A stretch of 60,051 bases of DNA from DATFPK01 sp035264885 (GCA_035264885.1 DATFPK010000094.1:1-60051), one strand, 5' to 3'. Positions 32,181 through 40,441 are shown, numbered from the stretch's first letter. A program made the numbers and translations. Notes: generated from the sequence alone by a model not told the origin.

Positions 32181-33574
32181 GGGCCGGGGGGCACCTGGCT
32201 CGGATCGCAGTCGAGCGTGCCGTTGTCGGTGAACGGGGTCGAGCCGTCACCCGGGTTGCGCTCGTTGGCGCCCGGGCAGCGGGCCATCTGGTCCTGAGTC
32301 AGGCCGTTGCTGATCTCCTCGGGGGTCAGGTCGCCCCCGGGGAAGAGGTTGGGGATCCCGGTGACCGGCGATACCGAGAACGCGTTGAATGTGGTCGAGA
32401 TGCGGCCGATACCGCCGTTGGCGTCATAGACGCCGGAGGTGCCGAAGTCGTTGAACCAGCCGACCAGCTCGACCGTGTAGGGGCGGAAGAAGGCGAGCTG
32501 GGGCAGCGAGCGCCGCAGTGCCCGCACCGAGACCGGGAAGGAGCCGGGGCGGCGCTGCCCGTTGCGCCGGACCGGGCCCACGGTGATCCGGGCCAGCTTG
32601 GGCTGCAGGCGGGTCAGCTCGATCAGGTCGTTGTCCTTGCCGGGGCGGGAGACGACGGCGTCGAGGCGGCGCACGGTGGGCACCGCGTCGGTGGCGAAGC
32701 CCCTGAGGGCGGCGGTGAAGGGCTGGAGCTTCTCGGCGACGGGGATCGAGGCGCTGACCAGCGGGTCGAGGTCATCGAGGGTCGCCCGCAGGTTGACCGC
32801 GGTCGTGTTGAAGTTGCGCATGAAGCCGGGCAGACGCTCGATCGTCCCCGCCAGGGCGGTGTTCTCATCGGCCAGAGCGCCCATCATCTGGTCGGTGTTG
32901 GCGATGAACTGCTCGAGGTCGCCGGAGCGCTCGGAGACCGCGCCGGCGAGAGAGGCGCCGTCGACGATCAGCCGCTCGAAGCGGCGCTCGTCGGCGGTCA
33001 GCTCGCCGAAGACGCGCCGCGAGGTCGAGAGGAACGGGTTCAGGTACTTGAAGCCGACGTTGGTCTGGGGCCCGACCCCCTCATAGGCGCGGGCAAAGCC
33101 CTTGATCAGCTTGCGGAAGTTGCCGACCGTGCGCTCGTCGAAGGTGTTGAAGAGCTGGTCCAGGTCGACCTCGGAGACGGTGTTGGAGAGCGGCAGGGTG
33201 TCGCCGTCGTCGAGCGGCTCGCCGGCCTCGTCCCCCTCGGGCATCGTCAGCTGGACGTAGCGGTTGGCGATCCCGGAGAGCGACTGGGAGCGGATCGTCG
33301 CGATCGTCTCCGAGGGCAGCGGAGCGTAGTCGCCGTCGATCTTCAGCTCGACCAGGGCGGTGTTGTCGGGGCCGAGGTCGATCGACTGGACGGTGCCCGC
33401 CCTGGCGCCGGCGACCTCGACCAGGTTCCCCTTGACGAGCTGCGAGGCGTTCTCGAAGTTGGCGGTGACGGTGTAGGAGTTGCCGCCGCCGAAGATCAGG
33501 ACCGCAGCGACGATCAGCGCTGCCACGAGGGCGACGATGGCGGCGATCCGCCCCACTGCGTTTGACCTCGCCAA
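32177..33574 (-). CDS. MCE family protein (first in operon)
   Basis: Protein of 465 residues and first gene of the MCE operon. Membrane helix (IAAIVALVAALIVAAVLIF), MCE domain with VEVAGARAGTVQSIDL and GIANRYVQLTMPEG, then the helical stalk and a Cys-containing tail (ARCPGAN, TLDCDPSQ). The start is TTG at 33574, supported by AGGAG 5 bases upstream. In mycobacteria the MCE genes follow two YrbE permease genes; here the gene directly follows a promoter and a divergent lemA, so the permeases must be elsewhere. Confidence 0.92.
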   Translation of the reverse strand: MARSNAVGRIAAIVALVAALIVAAVLIFGGGNSYTVTANFENASQLVKGNLVEVAGARAGTVQSIDLGPDNTALVELKIDGDYAPLPSETIATIRSQSLSGIANRYVQLTMPEGDEAGEPLDDGDTLPLSNTVSEVDLDQLFNTFDERTVGNFRKLIKGFARAYEGVGPQTNVGFKYLNPFLSTSRRVFGELTADERRFERLIVDGASLAGAVSERSGDLEQFIANTDQMMGALADENTALAGTIERLPGFMRNFNTTAVNLRATLDDLDPLVSASIPVAEKLQPFTAALRGFATDAVPTVRRLDAVVSRPGKDNDLIELTRLQPKLARITVGPVRRNGQRRPGSFPVSVRALRRSLPQLAFFRPYTVELVGWFNDFGTSGVYDANGGIGRISTTFNAFSVSPVTGIPNLFPGGDLTPEEISNGLTQDQMARCPGANERNPGDGSTPFTDNGTLDCDPSQVPPGP

Positions 33575-33639
33575 ATCTCTCCTGAATCCCCTGAAATACC
33601 CCGTCGATGGGCCGTCCCGTCAGGCACGGCCGCGCAGCG

Positions 33640-33669
33640 AAACTAGCACCAGATTTCGGCGAGTGTCAA
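33640..33669 (-). promoter_or_regulatory. Promoter of the MCE operon (TTGACA / TAGTTT)
   Basis: Leftward TTGACA (33669-33664, perfect -35 consensus), 18-base spacer, TAGTTT (33645-33640, matching TAnnnT). It lies about 65 bases upstream of the TTG start at 33574. This is the best housekeeping-type promoter in the window. Confidence 0.65.
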
Positions 33670-33686
33670 AGTAGAACCGCGCCCGA

Positions 33687-33708
33687 AATCACGGGCCCAG
33701 GCGTGATT
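33687..33708. promoter_or_regulatory. Inverted repeat upstream of the MCE promoter
   Basis: AATCAC (33687-33692) and GTGATT (33703-33708) are perfect inverted arms around a 10-base GC core. It lies about 18 bases upstream of the -35 box, between the MCE operon and lemA, and could be an operator for either. No regulator gene is adjacent. Confidence 0.35.
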
Positions 33709-33847
33709 CTTCCCCGCATATCGTGAGGTTCCATTTAGACGGTGTTAAGGAGGCCCGAAACCGCCGCGTTCGCGAGGCTGCGGAGCCGCTGTAGGATGCG
33801 CGCGGCAGGTACCAGGCTCGACCCCCAACGCCACCAGGAGCTCCCAG

Positions 33848-34408
33848 ATGACCATCGCAATCATCCTCGTGGTCGCGATCATCGTGATCGTCGCCCTCGC
33901 CTACGTCATGATCCGCAACGGGCTGATCGCCTCCCGCAACCGAGTCGACGAGGCGTGGAGCGGGATCGACGTCCAGCTCAAGCGCCGCCACGACCTGGTG
34001 CCGAACCTCGTCGAGACCGTGAAGGGCTACGCGACCCACGAGCGCGAGGTCTTCGAGAAGGCCACGAAGGCGCGTGCCGAAGCGATGAGCGCCCGCGGCG
34101 TCGACCAGACCGCGGCGGCCGAGCAGCAGCTCACCGGCGCGATCACCGACCTCCGCGCGGTGGCCGAGAACTACCCCCAGCTCCGGGCCACGGAGAACTT
34201 CCAGCAGCTCACCCGCAACCTGGCCGAGCTCGAGGACGAGATCCAGGCCTCACGGCGGATCTACAACTCCAACGTCCAGTCCTACAACACGCGGATCCAG
34301 CAGTTCCCGTCCTCGATCGTCGCCAACCAGGGCGGGTTCACGGCGCGGGAGTTCTTCGAGATCCAGGACGCCTCCGAACGCGACCCGGTGGCGGTCAGCT
34401 TCAGCTAG
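33848..34408 (+). CDS. lemA: LemA family protein
   Basis: Membrane-anchored protein of 186 residues. N-terminal helix IILVVAIIVIVALAYVMI, then NRVDEAWSGIDVQLKRRHDLVPNLVETVKGYA, the family's most conserved block, followed by a four-helix bundle with ATENFQQLTRNLAELEDEIQASRRIYN. LemA proteins sit with the N-terminus outside or buried and a soluble helical domain; their role is unknown. Preceded by AGGAG 9 bases before the ATG; TAGGAT at 33792-33797 may be its -10 box. Confidence 0.93.
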   Translation: MTIAIILVVAIIVIVALAYVMIRNGLIASRNRVDEAWSGIDVQLKRRHDLVPNLVETVKGYATHEREVFEKATKARAEAMSARGVDQTAAAEQQLTGAITDLRAVAENYPQLRATENFQQLTRNLAELEDEIQASRRIYNSNVQSYNTRIQQFPSSIVANQGGFTAREFFEIQDASERDPVAVSFS

Positions 34409-34472
34409 GCGTGCGAGAGGGCGCCTCGGACGTGCTCCCTCGGGGCAGCCACCGGCCCGCCGGTCGGCCGCG

Positions 34473-34709
34473 TCAGTCGTCCGGCGCGTAGAGCCAGCGC
34501 CGCCAGTCGTCCGAAGCTGAGTCGAGGGCGCGCTCGGCGGCCGCGCTGGGGTCCTCGCCGCGGTCGAGGTCGAGGTGGAGCATGAGCACGCTCGAGTCCA
34601 TGTCGAGGCTGGCGTCGACGCCGTCTGCCGAGAGCTTGCGAACCAGAACCTCAGCCTTCGACTGGGCGTCGGGCGAGACGCTGCGCTGCCAGACCGCGCG
34701 GGTGCTCAT
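34473..34709 (-). CDS. Small soluble protein of unknown function
   Basis: A 78-residue protein that I do not recognise. Basic N-terminal 25 residues are followed by acidic beta/alpha segments (SSVLMLHLDLDRGEDPSAAAERALDSA), consistent with a small ferredoxin-like alpha/beta domain. The ATG at 34709 overlaps the lipoprotein stop (ATGA), so it is translated with that gene; a longer frame to 34811 lies inside the lipoprotein gene. Confidence 0.6.
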   Translation of the reverse strand: MSTRAVWQRSVSPDAQSKAEVLVRKLSADGVDASLDMDSSVLMLHLDLDRGEDPSAAAERALDSASDDWRRWLYAPDD

Positions 34710-35092
34710 CGGTCCCGCTGCCGCTCGTACGCATTCCCGAGCCGCTCGAAGGCGACCGCCCGCGAATAGAGCTTGTAGAGCTTGAACGCGCCCGCGAAGT
34801 CCCTGTCGCACCAGCCATCGAGTACCTCATAGGCGCGCTCCCGCGGCAGCGTTCGTCCGTGGCCCGCGGGAGAACCGGTCGGCCCTCCGATGACCGACTC
34901 GATCTGGGCCACCGTGCCGAGCTTCTCAGCCACTCCAGCGGAACTCCAATCGTCGCAATCGGCAAGCCGCAACGGCACATCTATTCCGGGCCCGGCCACC
35001 GTGACGGGCGCCTCCCCTCCGGACTCCGAGCAGCCCGTCAGCAACGTCCCCGCGACGCCAAGAGCAATCGCCGCTGTCGCGAGGCGGCCTAC
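34706..35092 (-). CDS. Putative lipoprotein, start codon unresolved
   Basis: The frame encodes a lipoprotein-like sequence: GRLATAAIALGVAGTLLTGC, with lipobox LTGC, followed by a mature domain of about 108 residues with two Cys (ADCDDW, DGWCDRD). The coding character is clear and its stop overlaps the next start (ATGA). No ATG, GTG or TTG occurs in frame between the stop of the upstream beta-helix gene (35089) and a TTG at 35044 that is too close to the lipobox. The coordinate given is the first codon free of that stop; the true start is a rare codon (for example ATT at 35068), lies within the upstream gene, or there is a sequence error. Confidence 0.55.
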   Translation of the reverse strand, partial: VGRLATAAIALGVAGTLLTGCSESGGEAPVTVAGPGIDVPLRLADCDDWSSAGVAEKLGTVAQIESVIGGPTGSPAGHGRTLPRERAYEVLDGWCDRDFAGAFKLYKLYSRAVAFERLGNAYERQRDR

Positions 35093-36942
35093 GGCTGCGG
35101 CCGGGGCGGCGTCGCGAACCAGGGGCAGGTGGCGGGATCGTAATCTGGGTTGGCCGTGAACGATGAGAAGCAGGCGAGCAACTCGCTTTCGTTCTCGTCC
35201 AGGGCGGGGCCCCCGACACTCTCCCCCGGGTTCCTGCCGTTGTTGCAGTCCGGCAGGCTGGGCGGGTCCGTCGTGATCTGGTGGCCCGAAGCGGGGCGGT
35301 TCTGGTACCAGCAGTTCGCCCGGTTGTTCGGGAACTTGTCCCACCAGAAATCGACGCCGTTGGGCTTGTAGGAGCCATTCGGAGCGACGCCCATGAGGTT
35401 GTGGTGAAACTCGTTGCGGTGCGAGGTCGAGGAGTCGAAGAGGGTGGAGTTCGACTTGCAGCCCTTCTGCCTGTTCTCCTCCTGCGGGCCGCAGACGAAG
35501 GTGTCGGGGACCGCGAAGAGCATGACGCCGCGCCGCCAGTTGTTCCAGAAGCGATTCTGGCGCAGGGTGTTGTTGTTGCCGCCGGCGATCCAGAGCGCCG
35601 TTCCGACCGGCACCGGGATGGTCGGCTCTACGTCCGACTTCTCCGTGTAGGGGTTGAAGTTGTTCGAGTAGAAGTGGTTCTTCTCGATCAGGTCGGAGTC
35701 CTGCGGGTACCCCGGATGCCCGGCCGCCGTGAAGACGTCGGTGGTGAAGCCGAGCGCGTTGTCGTAGAAGTTGTTGTGGTGGATCCAGACCGCATTGGCG
35801 GCGGTCCCGGAGTAGCCGGCGGAGTTGTGGTGCATGTCGCAGCGCCGGACCTGGGTGTTCATCCGGTACTTCGTCCCCCTGCGCCGCTGCTCGCCGGTGT
35901 CGGGGGCCGAGCCGGGATAGATGCCGGCGTCGCCGGCGCCCTTCGCCTCGCAGTTCTGGATGATCCCGTGGTCGGAGGTGAAGGTCAGGACCCCGTACTC
36001 GCCGGGATAGAAGGCCTTGAACCGATCGAGGAAGAACCCGTCCGCCTCGTGGACGTAGATCGTGTGCTCGAGGGCGTGACGGAAGGTCATCTTGCGCAGG
36101 ACGAACCCGTCGGCGCGGTCGGCCTTGATCCCGACGTCCTTCTTAGAGCCGACGCCGGAGGGGCCCCGGTTGCCGGCCTTGACGCGGCCGGCATCGACGA
36201 CCACGTCGCTGGCGCTGACGCCGGAGCCCTCGATCTGGAAGTTGCAGCGGATGCAGGGCCCGAGGTCGGGGATCCCGTGCCGGTCCCAGCGCGGCTCGCG
36301 GGGCGGGTTGCCGTGGGGCTTGCGGCCCATGACCGCGATCAGATTCTGGTCGTTCGGGCAGTGGAACGTGTAGCGGTAGGAGTTGGCCTCCTTCTGCCCG
36401 CGGTCGTTGAGGATCTCGTACTTGTCGCACTTCGGGTCGTCGGTCGGCTGCTTGCGCGACCGCGGCTCCGTGTAGAGGCCGGGCATGACGACCACCCGGT
36501 CGTTGTTGCCGGAGTCGAACACGGCGGGCTGGATCTGGTGGTAGTCGCAGATCGCGAAGAGGCGCCGGTTGATTGCCCGGAGGCCCTTCGCCCGCTTCGC
36601 GGTCAGCTTGCGCATGACCGTCGGGCGGACCCTGAAGCCCTTCTTCCGGGACCGGCGGATCGACTTGTTCAGCCGCTTCAGCGAGCCCCGTTTGCAGACG
36701 ACCCGCGTCTCGCCGCGAGCCTTGGGGTTCAATGCCGACGCCAGCGAGCGGACCTTCGGGACCTTGCCGCCGGCGGCCGGCTTGGCGCTGCGGTCGGGAC
36801 TGGGCTTCGGCCAGTAGGAGGCGCGTTCGATGTGCGCGGACACGGCGGCCGGGATGACCAGCGCGGCCATCACCGCGAACGCGATCGCGAGCCGCCTGCG
36901 GCTGCCGCGACCCGCGGCCGGCGTCTTTGTCCTCCTCAGCAC
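35089..36942 (-). CDS. Secreted right-handed parallel beta-helix protein
   Basis: Protein of 617 residues. Signal peptide: RRRLAIAFAVMAALVIPAAVSA. A basic linker (90-130) leads to a beta-helix from about residue 150 to 560, seen as repeated N/H-rich turns: IIQNCEAKGAGDAGIY, RRCDMHHNSAGYSG, VWIHHNNFYDNALGF, LIEKNHFYSNNF, LRQNRFWNNWRRG. Many Cys residues suggest disulfides. The fold is shared by polysaccharide lyases, C5-epimerases and adhesins; catalytic residues cannot be named. GTG start at 36942; TAAACT lies 9 bases upstream, so the transcript could be leaderless. Stop overlaps the lipoprotein frame. Confidence 0.82.
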   Translation of the reverse strand: MLRRTKTPAAGRGSRRRLAIAFAVMAALVIPAAVSAHIERASYWPKPSPDRSAKPAAGGKVPKVRSLASALNPKARGETRVVCKRGSLKRLNKSIRRSRKKGFRVRPTVMRKLTAKRAKGLRAINRRLFAICDYHQIQPAVFDSGNNDRVVVMPGLYTEPRSRKQPTDDPKCDKYEILNDRGQKEANSYRYTFHCPNDQNLIAVMGRKPHGNPPREPRWDRHGIPDLGPCIRCNFQIEGSGVSASDVVVDAGRVKAGNRGPSGVGSKKDVGIKADRADGFVLRKMTFRHALEHTIYVHEADGFFLDRFKAFYPGEYGVLTFTSDHGIIQNCEAKGAGDAGIYPGSAPDTGEQRRRGTKYRMNTQVRRCDMHHNSAGYSGTAANAVWIHHNNFYDNALGFTTDVFTAAGHPGYPQDSDLIEKNHFYSNNFNPYTEKSDVEPTIPVPVGTALWIAGGNNNTLRQNRFWNNWRRGVMLFAVPDTFVCGPQEENRQKGCKSNSTLFDSSTSHRNEFHHNLMGVAPNGSYKPNGVDFWWDKFPNNRANCWYQNRPASGHQITTDPPSLPDCNNGRNPGESVGGPALDENESELLACFSSFTANPDYDPATCPWFATPPRPQP

Positions 36943-37076
36943 GGACGCGCGAGTTTAACCAAGGTCGCCGGGCCCGGCGGAGGTTGCCTTCGCTCAAAGG
37001 CGCCCCGCCGCTGCTCGCCGGAGCCGGTCCGGGCTACGCTGACGGCGTCCGGACGACGAACGAGAGGTGATGCGCA

Positions 37077-37994
37077 ATGGCTGAGACGCTCGAGCAGCTC
37101 GCGATGCAGGGCGATCCCGGGACGCTCGAGACCGAGGAGCAGGCCTCGAAGATCAGGCTGCTCGACCCCCAGCAGCTCTACGAGCTCTGGGAGCGGCAGC
37201 ACTGGGCGTCCCACGACGTCGACTTCACCCGGGACAAGGACGACTGGGCGCGGATGAACGACGAGGAGCGCGACTACTTCACCTGGGGCTTCTCCGCCTT
37301 CTTCATCGGCGAGGAGCGCGTCGCCACCCAGTTCTCGGGGCTGGTCATGGCCTACGAGGACGAGTCCGAGGAATCCTTCCTGGCGACCCAGCAGGTCGAC
37401 GAGATCCGCCACACGCAGTTCTTCGACCGTTTCTACCGCGACGTGATCGAGATCGAGGGCGATGACTGGGAGGCGCGGCTCGGCCGCGTCCGCGAGGAGG
37501 TCAACGAGTCCTTCGCCAAGCTGTTCGACGAGGCGCTCGTCGATGCCAACAGGCGGTTGATCGCCGACCCCGCCGACCTCGCCGCGAAGGTCGAGTTCGT
37601 GACCATGTACCACATGGTCATTGAGGGGACCCTTGCCCTGACCGGGCAGTGGACGATCACCGATTACCTGGAGCAGAACGAGCTCCTCCCCGGTTTCGTC
37701 GACGGATTCAAGAAGGTCGCCCGCGACGAGCACCGCCACGTCGCCTACGGCACGTGGTTCCTCAAGGAGAAGTGCGGCGGCGACCCGGAGCTGGCCGGCC
37801 GGATGCGGTCGACCCTGCACGAGTTGCTGCCGGTCGCGAGCGGCGTTCTCGTCCCGAAGGGGGCCGACCCCAACGACTGGGAGATGCTGGGGTACACCTC
37901 GGAGCAGGTGAACGGTTTCGCCTTCAAGGCGCTGACCCGGCGACTCAAGGCGATCGGCGTGCCGCTGTTCGCACCCGAGGGTGTGCCCGCTTGA
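37077..37994 (+). CDS. R2-like ligand-binding oxidase (R2lox)
   Basis: Ferritin-fold protein of 305 residues. The dinuclear metal site is complete: E79, E109 and H112 (DEIRH), E183, E218 and H221 (RDEHRH). V82 and Y178 lie 3 residues after E79 and 5 residues before E183, exactly the spacing of the Val-Tyr pair that forms the ether cross-link in Mn/Fe R2lox proteins. Ribonucleotide reductase R2 instead has a radical Tyr and no such pair, and no R1 gene is near. R2lox binds a long-chain fatty acid and performs two-electron oxidations of unknown substrates. ATG follows GAGAGGTGA. Confidence 0.92.
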   Translation: MAETLEQLAMQGDPGTLETEEQASKIRLLDPQQLYELWERQHWASHDVDFTRDKDDWARMNDEERDYFTWGFSAFFIGEERVATQFSGLVMAYEDESEESFLATQQVDEIRHTQFFDRFYRDVIEIEGDDWEARLGRVREEVNESFAKLFDEALVDANRRLIADPADLAAKVEFVTMYHMVIEGTLALTGQWTITDYLEQNELLPGFVDGFKKVARDEHRHVAYGTWFLKEKCGGDPELAGRMRSTLHELLPVASGVLVPKGADPNDWEMLGYTSEQVNGFAFKALTRRLKAIGVPLFAPEGVPA

Positions 37995-38067
37995 GCATCG
38001 CCGGCCGGCAGCCGTGGACCTGCGACGGCGGCGGCTTCGTGGGCGACCTCCAAGGCTAGGACGCCGG

Positions 38068-39765
38068 ATGGCCCGGGCGCGACACGACTACGACTGGATC
38101 GTCGTGGGATCCGGGTTCGGGGGCGCCGTGGCGGCGCTCCGGCTGGCCGAGAAGGGCTACCGGGTCGCCGTCCTCGAGTCGGGCAGCCGCTTCGAGGACG
38201 CGGACTTCGCCGAGACGACCTGGCGGATGCGGCGCTACTTCTGGATGCCGCGGCTCGGCATGCGCGGCATCTTCCGGCTGACCGTCTTCAAGCACGTGTT
38301 CATCGCCTCCGGCAGCGGCGTCGGCGGCGGCTCTCTCGGGTTCGCCAACACGCTCTACCGGGCCCGGCCGGCGTTCTTCAAAGACCCGCAGTGGGCGGAG
38401 CTCGCCGAGTGGGAGAGCGAGCTGGCGCCGCACTACGACACGGCGGAGCGGATGCTCGGCGTCGTCGAATACGAGGGGCTGGGGCCGGCCGACCGGTTGC
38501 TCCGCGAGTACGGCGAGGAGATCGGCGTCGGCGATACCTTCGCCCCGACCAGGGTCGGCGTCTATTTCGGCGAGCCGGGCAAGGCGGCCGACGACCCCTA
38601 CTTCGGCGGCGAGGGACCCGAGCGGACCGGCTGCCTGCTCTGCGGCAACTGCATGGTCGGCTGCCGCTACGGAGCCAAGAACACACTGGCCAAGAACTAC
38701 CTGTGGTTCGCGGAGCGTCTCGGAGCCCAGGTCTTCCCCGAGCGGCAGGTGACCGAGATCCGCCCGCTGGGCGCGCTCGACGGCTGCGATGGCTACCGCG
38801 TCGCCAGCGAGCGCTCCGGGAGCTGGGTCCGCAAGCGCCGGCGGACGCTCAATGCGCGCGGCGTCGTCGTCGCCGCCGGGGCCCTGGGGACGAACAAGCT
38901 CCTCGCGGAGTGCCGCCACAGCGGCGCCCTCCCGAACCTGTCCCCCCGCCTCGGCGAGGTGGTCCGGACCAACTCGGAGTCGATCCAGGCGGTGACCGCG
39001 CGCGACGACGCGCATGACTTCAGCCGCTCGATCGCGATCACCTCGAGCATCTATCCCGACCCCGACACCCACATCGAAGTCGTCACCTACGGCCGCGGCG
39101 GCGACGCGATCAGCCGCCTGTTCACGATCATGACCGGCGAGGGCACGCGGCTCACCCGCCCCTTCAAGTGGCTCGCGGCGCTGGCCCGCCACCCGCTGAA
39201 GACGGCGCGGCTGCTGGTGCCGCACGCGTGGTCGCGACGGACGATCATCCTCCTCGTCATGCAGTCGCTCGACACCGCGATGAGCCTGCGGGCGAAGCCG
39301 CGGCTGCTCGGGCGCGGGATCCGCCTCCAGACCGAGCAGGACCCCGATCGCCCCAATCCCACCTTCATCCCCGCCGCCGACAAGGCGGCCCGCTGGTTCG
39401 CCCGGCGGACCGGTGGGATCGCCCAGAGCGGCATCACCGAGTCGGTCTTCAACATCCCGACGACCGCCCACATCCTCGGCGGGGCGGTGATCGGGGAGAC
39501 CCCCGAGACGGGCGTCGTCGACGCGGCCAACCGCGTCCACGGCTACGAGGGGCTGCTCGTCTGCGACGGCGCGGCGATCCCCGCCAACCCCGGCGTCAAC
39601 CCCAGCCTGACGATCACCGCCAAGGCCGAGCACGCCATGAGCCTGATCCCTCCCAGCCCGGGGGCCGAGCCGGGCCGGCTGCCGCCTGCGGCGCGCCCGG
39701 CGGCTAGCGGAGCGTCCGCCGCGCCAGGTCCGGCGACCCGAACGGAACCGAGCCCCGCGCGCTGA
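38068..39765 (+). CDS. GMC family oxidoreductase (cholesterol oxidase-like)
   Basis: FAD enzyme of 565 residues. FAD motif VVGSGFGGAVAALRLAEKG near residue 14, VGGGSLGFANTL, then CLLCGNCMVGCRYGAKNTL with four Cys, a hallmark of the ChoD-like branch. The C-terminal VCDGAAIPANPGVNPSLTITA is the conserved GMC ending near the active site. It would oxidise a sterol or other bulky alcohol. ATG at 38068 was chosen; a longer frame from 37981 lacks support. It follows the R2lox gene by 73 bases and its last 62 bases overlap the convergent cupredoxin gene. Confidence 0.9.
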   Translation: MARARHDYDWIVVGSGFGGAVAALRLAEKGYRVAVLESGSRFEDADFAETTWRMRRYFWMPRLGMRGIFRLTVFKHVFIASGSGVGGGSLGFANTLYRARPAFFKDPQWAELAEWESELAPHYDTAERMLGVVEYEGLGPADRLLREYGEEIGVGDTFAPTRVGVYFGEPGKAADDPYFGGEGPERTGCLLCGNCMVGCRYGAKNTLAKNYLWFAERLGAQVFPERQVTEIRPLGALDGCDGYRVASERSGSWVRKRRRTLNARGVVVAAGALGTNKLLAECRHSGALPNLSPRLGEVVRTNSESIQAVTARDDAHDFSRSIAITSSIYPDPDTHIEVVTYGRGGDAISRLFTIMTGEGTRLTRPFKWLAALARHPLKTARLLVPHAWSRRTIILLVMQSLDTAMSLRAKPRLLGRGIRLQTEQDPDRPNPTFIPAADKAARWFARRTGGIAQSGITESVFNIPTTAHILGGAVIGETPETGVVDAANRVHGYEGLLVCDGAAIPANPGVNPSLTITAKAEHAMSLIPPSPGAEPGRLPPAARPAASGASAAPGPATRTEPSPAR

Positions 39766-40381
39766 CCCCGGCCTTGTCCAGGCCCGCCAGCGCCCGCTTC
39801 CCCGCCGGGGTGACCTTCACGCGGACCACCCTTGCCGCCCCGGCCGCGAGGTCGACGTTCGTCTTCGATCCGAGCCGCCGCCTCCCCTTGCGGGCGAGGA
39901 TCGCGACGTCGTGGCTGTCGGTCAGGGCGCGAACGCGGACCTTGAGCTTGCCGCTGCCCCGCACGGAGCGGAGCGACTGGGCGGGGACCGCGACGTCGAT
40001 CCGCGGCCGGGCGACGGGCGTGCCGGCGCCGGTGACCTGGAGGTCGGCCTCCATCCCCGCGTGGACCGTGCACTCGAAGCGGTAGGTGCCGCTGTCGAGG
40101 TACTGGACCCCGTCCACCGGGGTCGAGGAGCCGGCCACCGTTCGCGAGCGGAAGAGCGGCTTGCCGTCCGGCCCCTTCTTCTTCGCCGTGACGTTGTGGG
40201 AGGCGGTCGGATCCGGGTTCTGGAACGTGGCCCGCTCGCCGCGGTTGACCGTGTAGGCCGGCGCTGCGTACTGGTCGGCGCCGACCTGGGCGGTGATCGT
40301 GACGTCGGCGAAGGCGACACCGGTGCCGGTGGCGAGCGCCGCGAGCAGGGAGATCAGGGCGATCGGTAGCGGACGGGTCAT
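39704..40381 (-). CDS. Secreted cupredoxin domain protein
   Basis: Protein of 225 residues with a signal peptide (LPIALISLLAALATGTGVAFA). Residues 30-118 form a plastocyanin-like domain with all four type-1 copper ligands in order: H62 (SHNV), C104, H107 and M110 (CTVHAGM). A basic C-terminal domain of about 100 residues (RVRALTDSHDVAILARKGRRRLG) looks like an additional beta-sandwich. It should carry electrons outside the membrane. ATG at 40381 was preferred to a start at 40399 because the signal peptide begins there. Its stop lies inside the GMC gene. Confidence 0.86.
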   Translation of the reverse strand: MTRPLPIALISLLAALATGTGVAFADVTITAQVGADQYAAPAYTVNRGERATFQNPDPTASHNVTAKKKGPDGKPLFRSRTVAGSSTPVDGVQYLDSGTYRFECTVHAGMEADLQVTGAGTPVARPRIDVAVPAQSLRSVRGSGKLKVRVRALTDSHDVAILARKGRRRLGSKTNVDLAAGAARVVRVKVTPAGKRALAGLDKAGVSARGSVPFGSPDLARRTLR

Positions 40382-40385
40382 GGCT

Positions 40386-40399
40386 GTGTCACTAGACAC
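40386..40399. promoter_or_regulatory. Inverted repeat directly before the cupredoxin start codon
   Basis: GTGTC-ACTA-GACAC, 5-base arms, ends 4 bases before the ATG at 40381 on the minus strand and covers the ribosome binding region. It could be a repressor site or an RNA hairpin controlling translation. Confidence 0.35.
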
Positions 40400-40403
40400 G
40401 GGG

Positions 40404-40434
40404 GAGGGCGCCGGGTTGCGGTCCCGGCGCCCTC
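40404..40434 (-). terminator. Hairpin terminator after superoxide dismutase
   Basis: Perfect 12-base arms GAGGGCGCCGGG / CCCGGCGCCCTC around a 7-base loop, starting 8 bases beyond the sod stop. No T-tract follows, as is common in high-GC actinobacteria. Confidence 0.65.
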
Positions 40435-40441
40435 GGAGCCG

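Noticed and set aside
37991..38059. 22-codon frame between R2lox and the GMC gene
   Set aside because: TTG start overlapping the R2lox stop, no ribosome binding site, no recognisable sequence.
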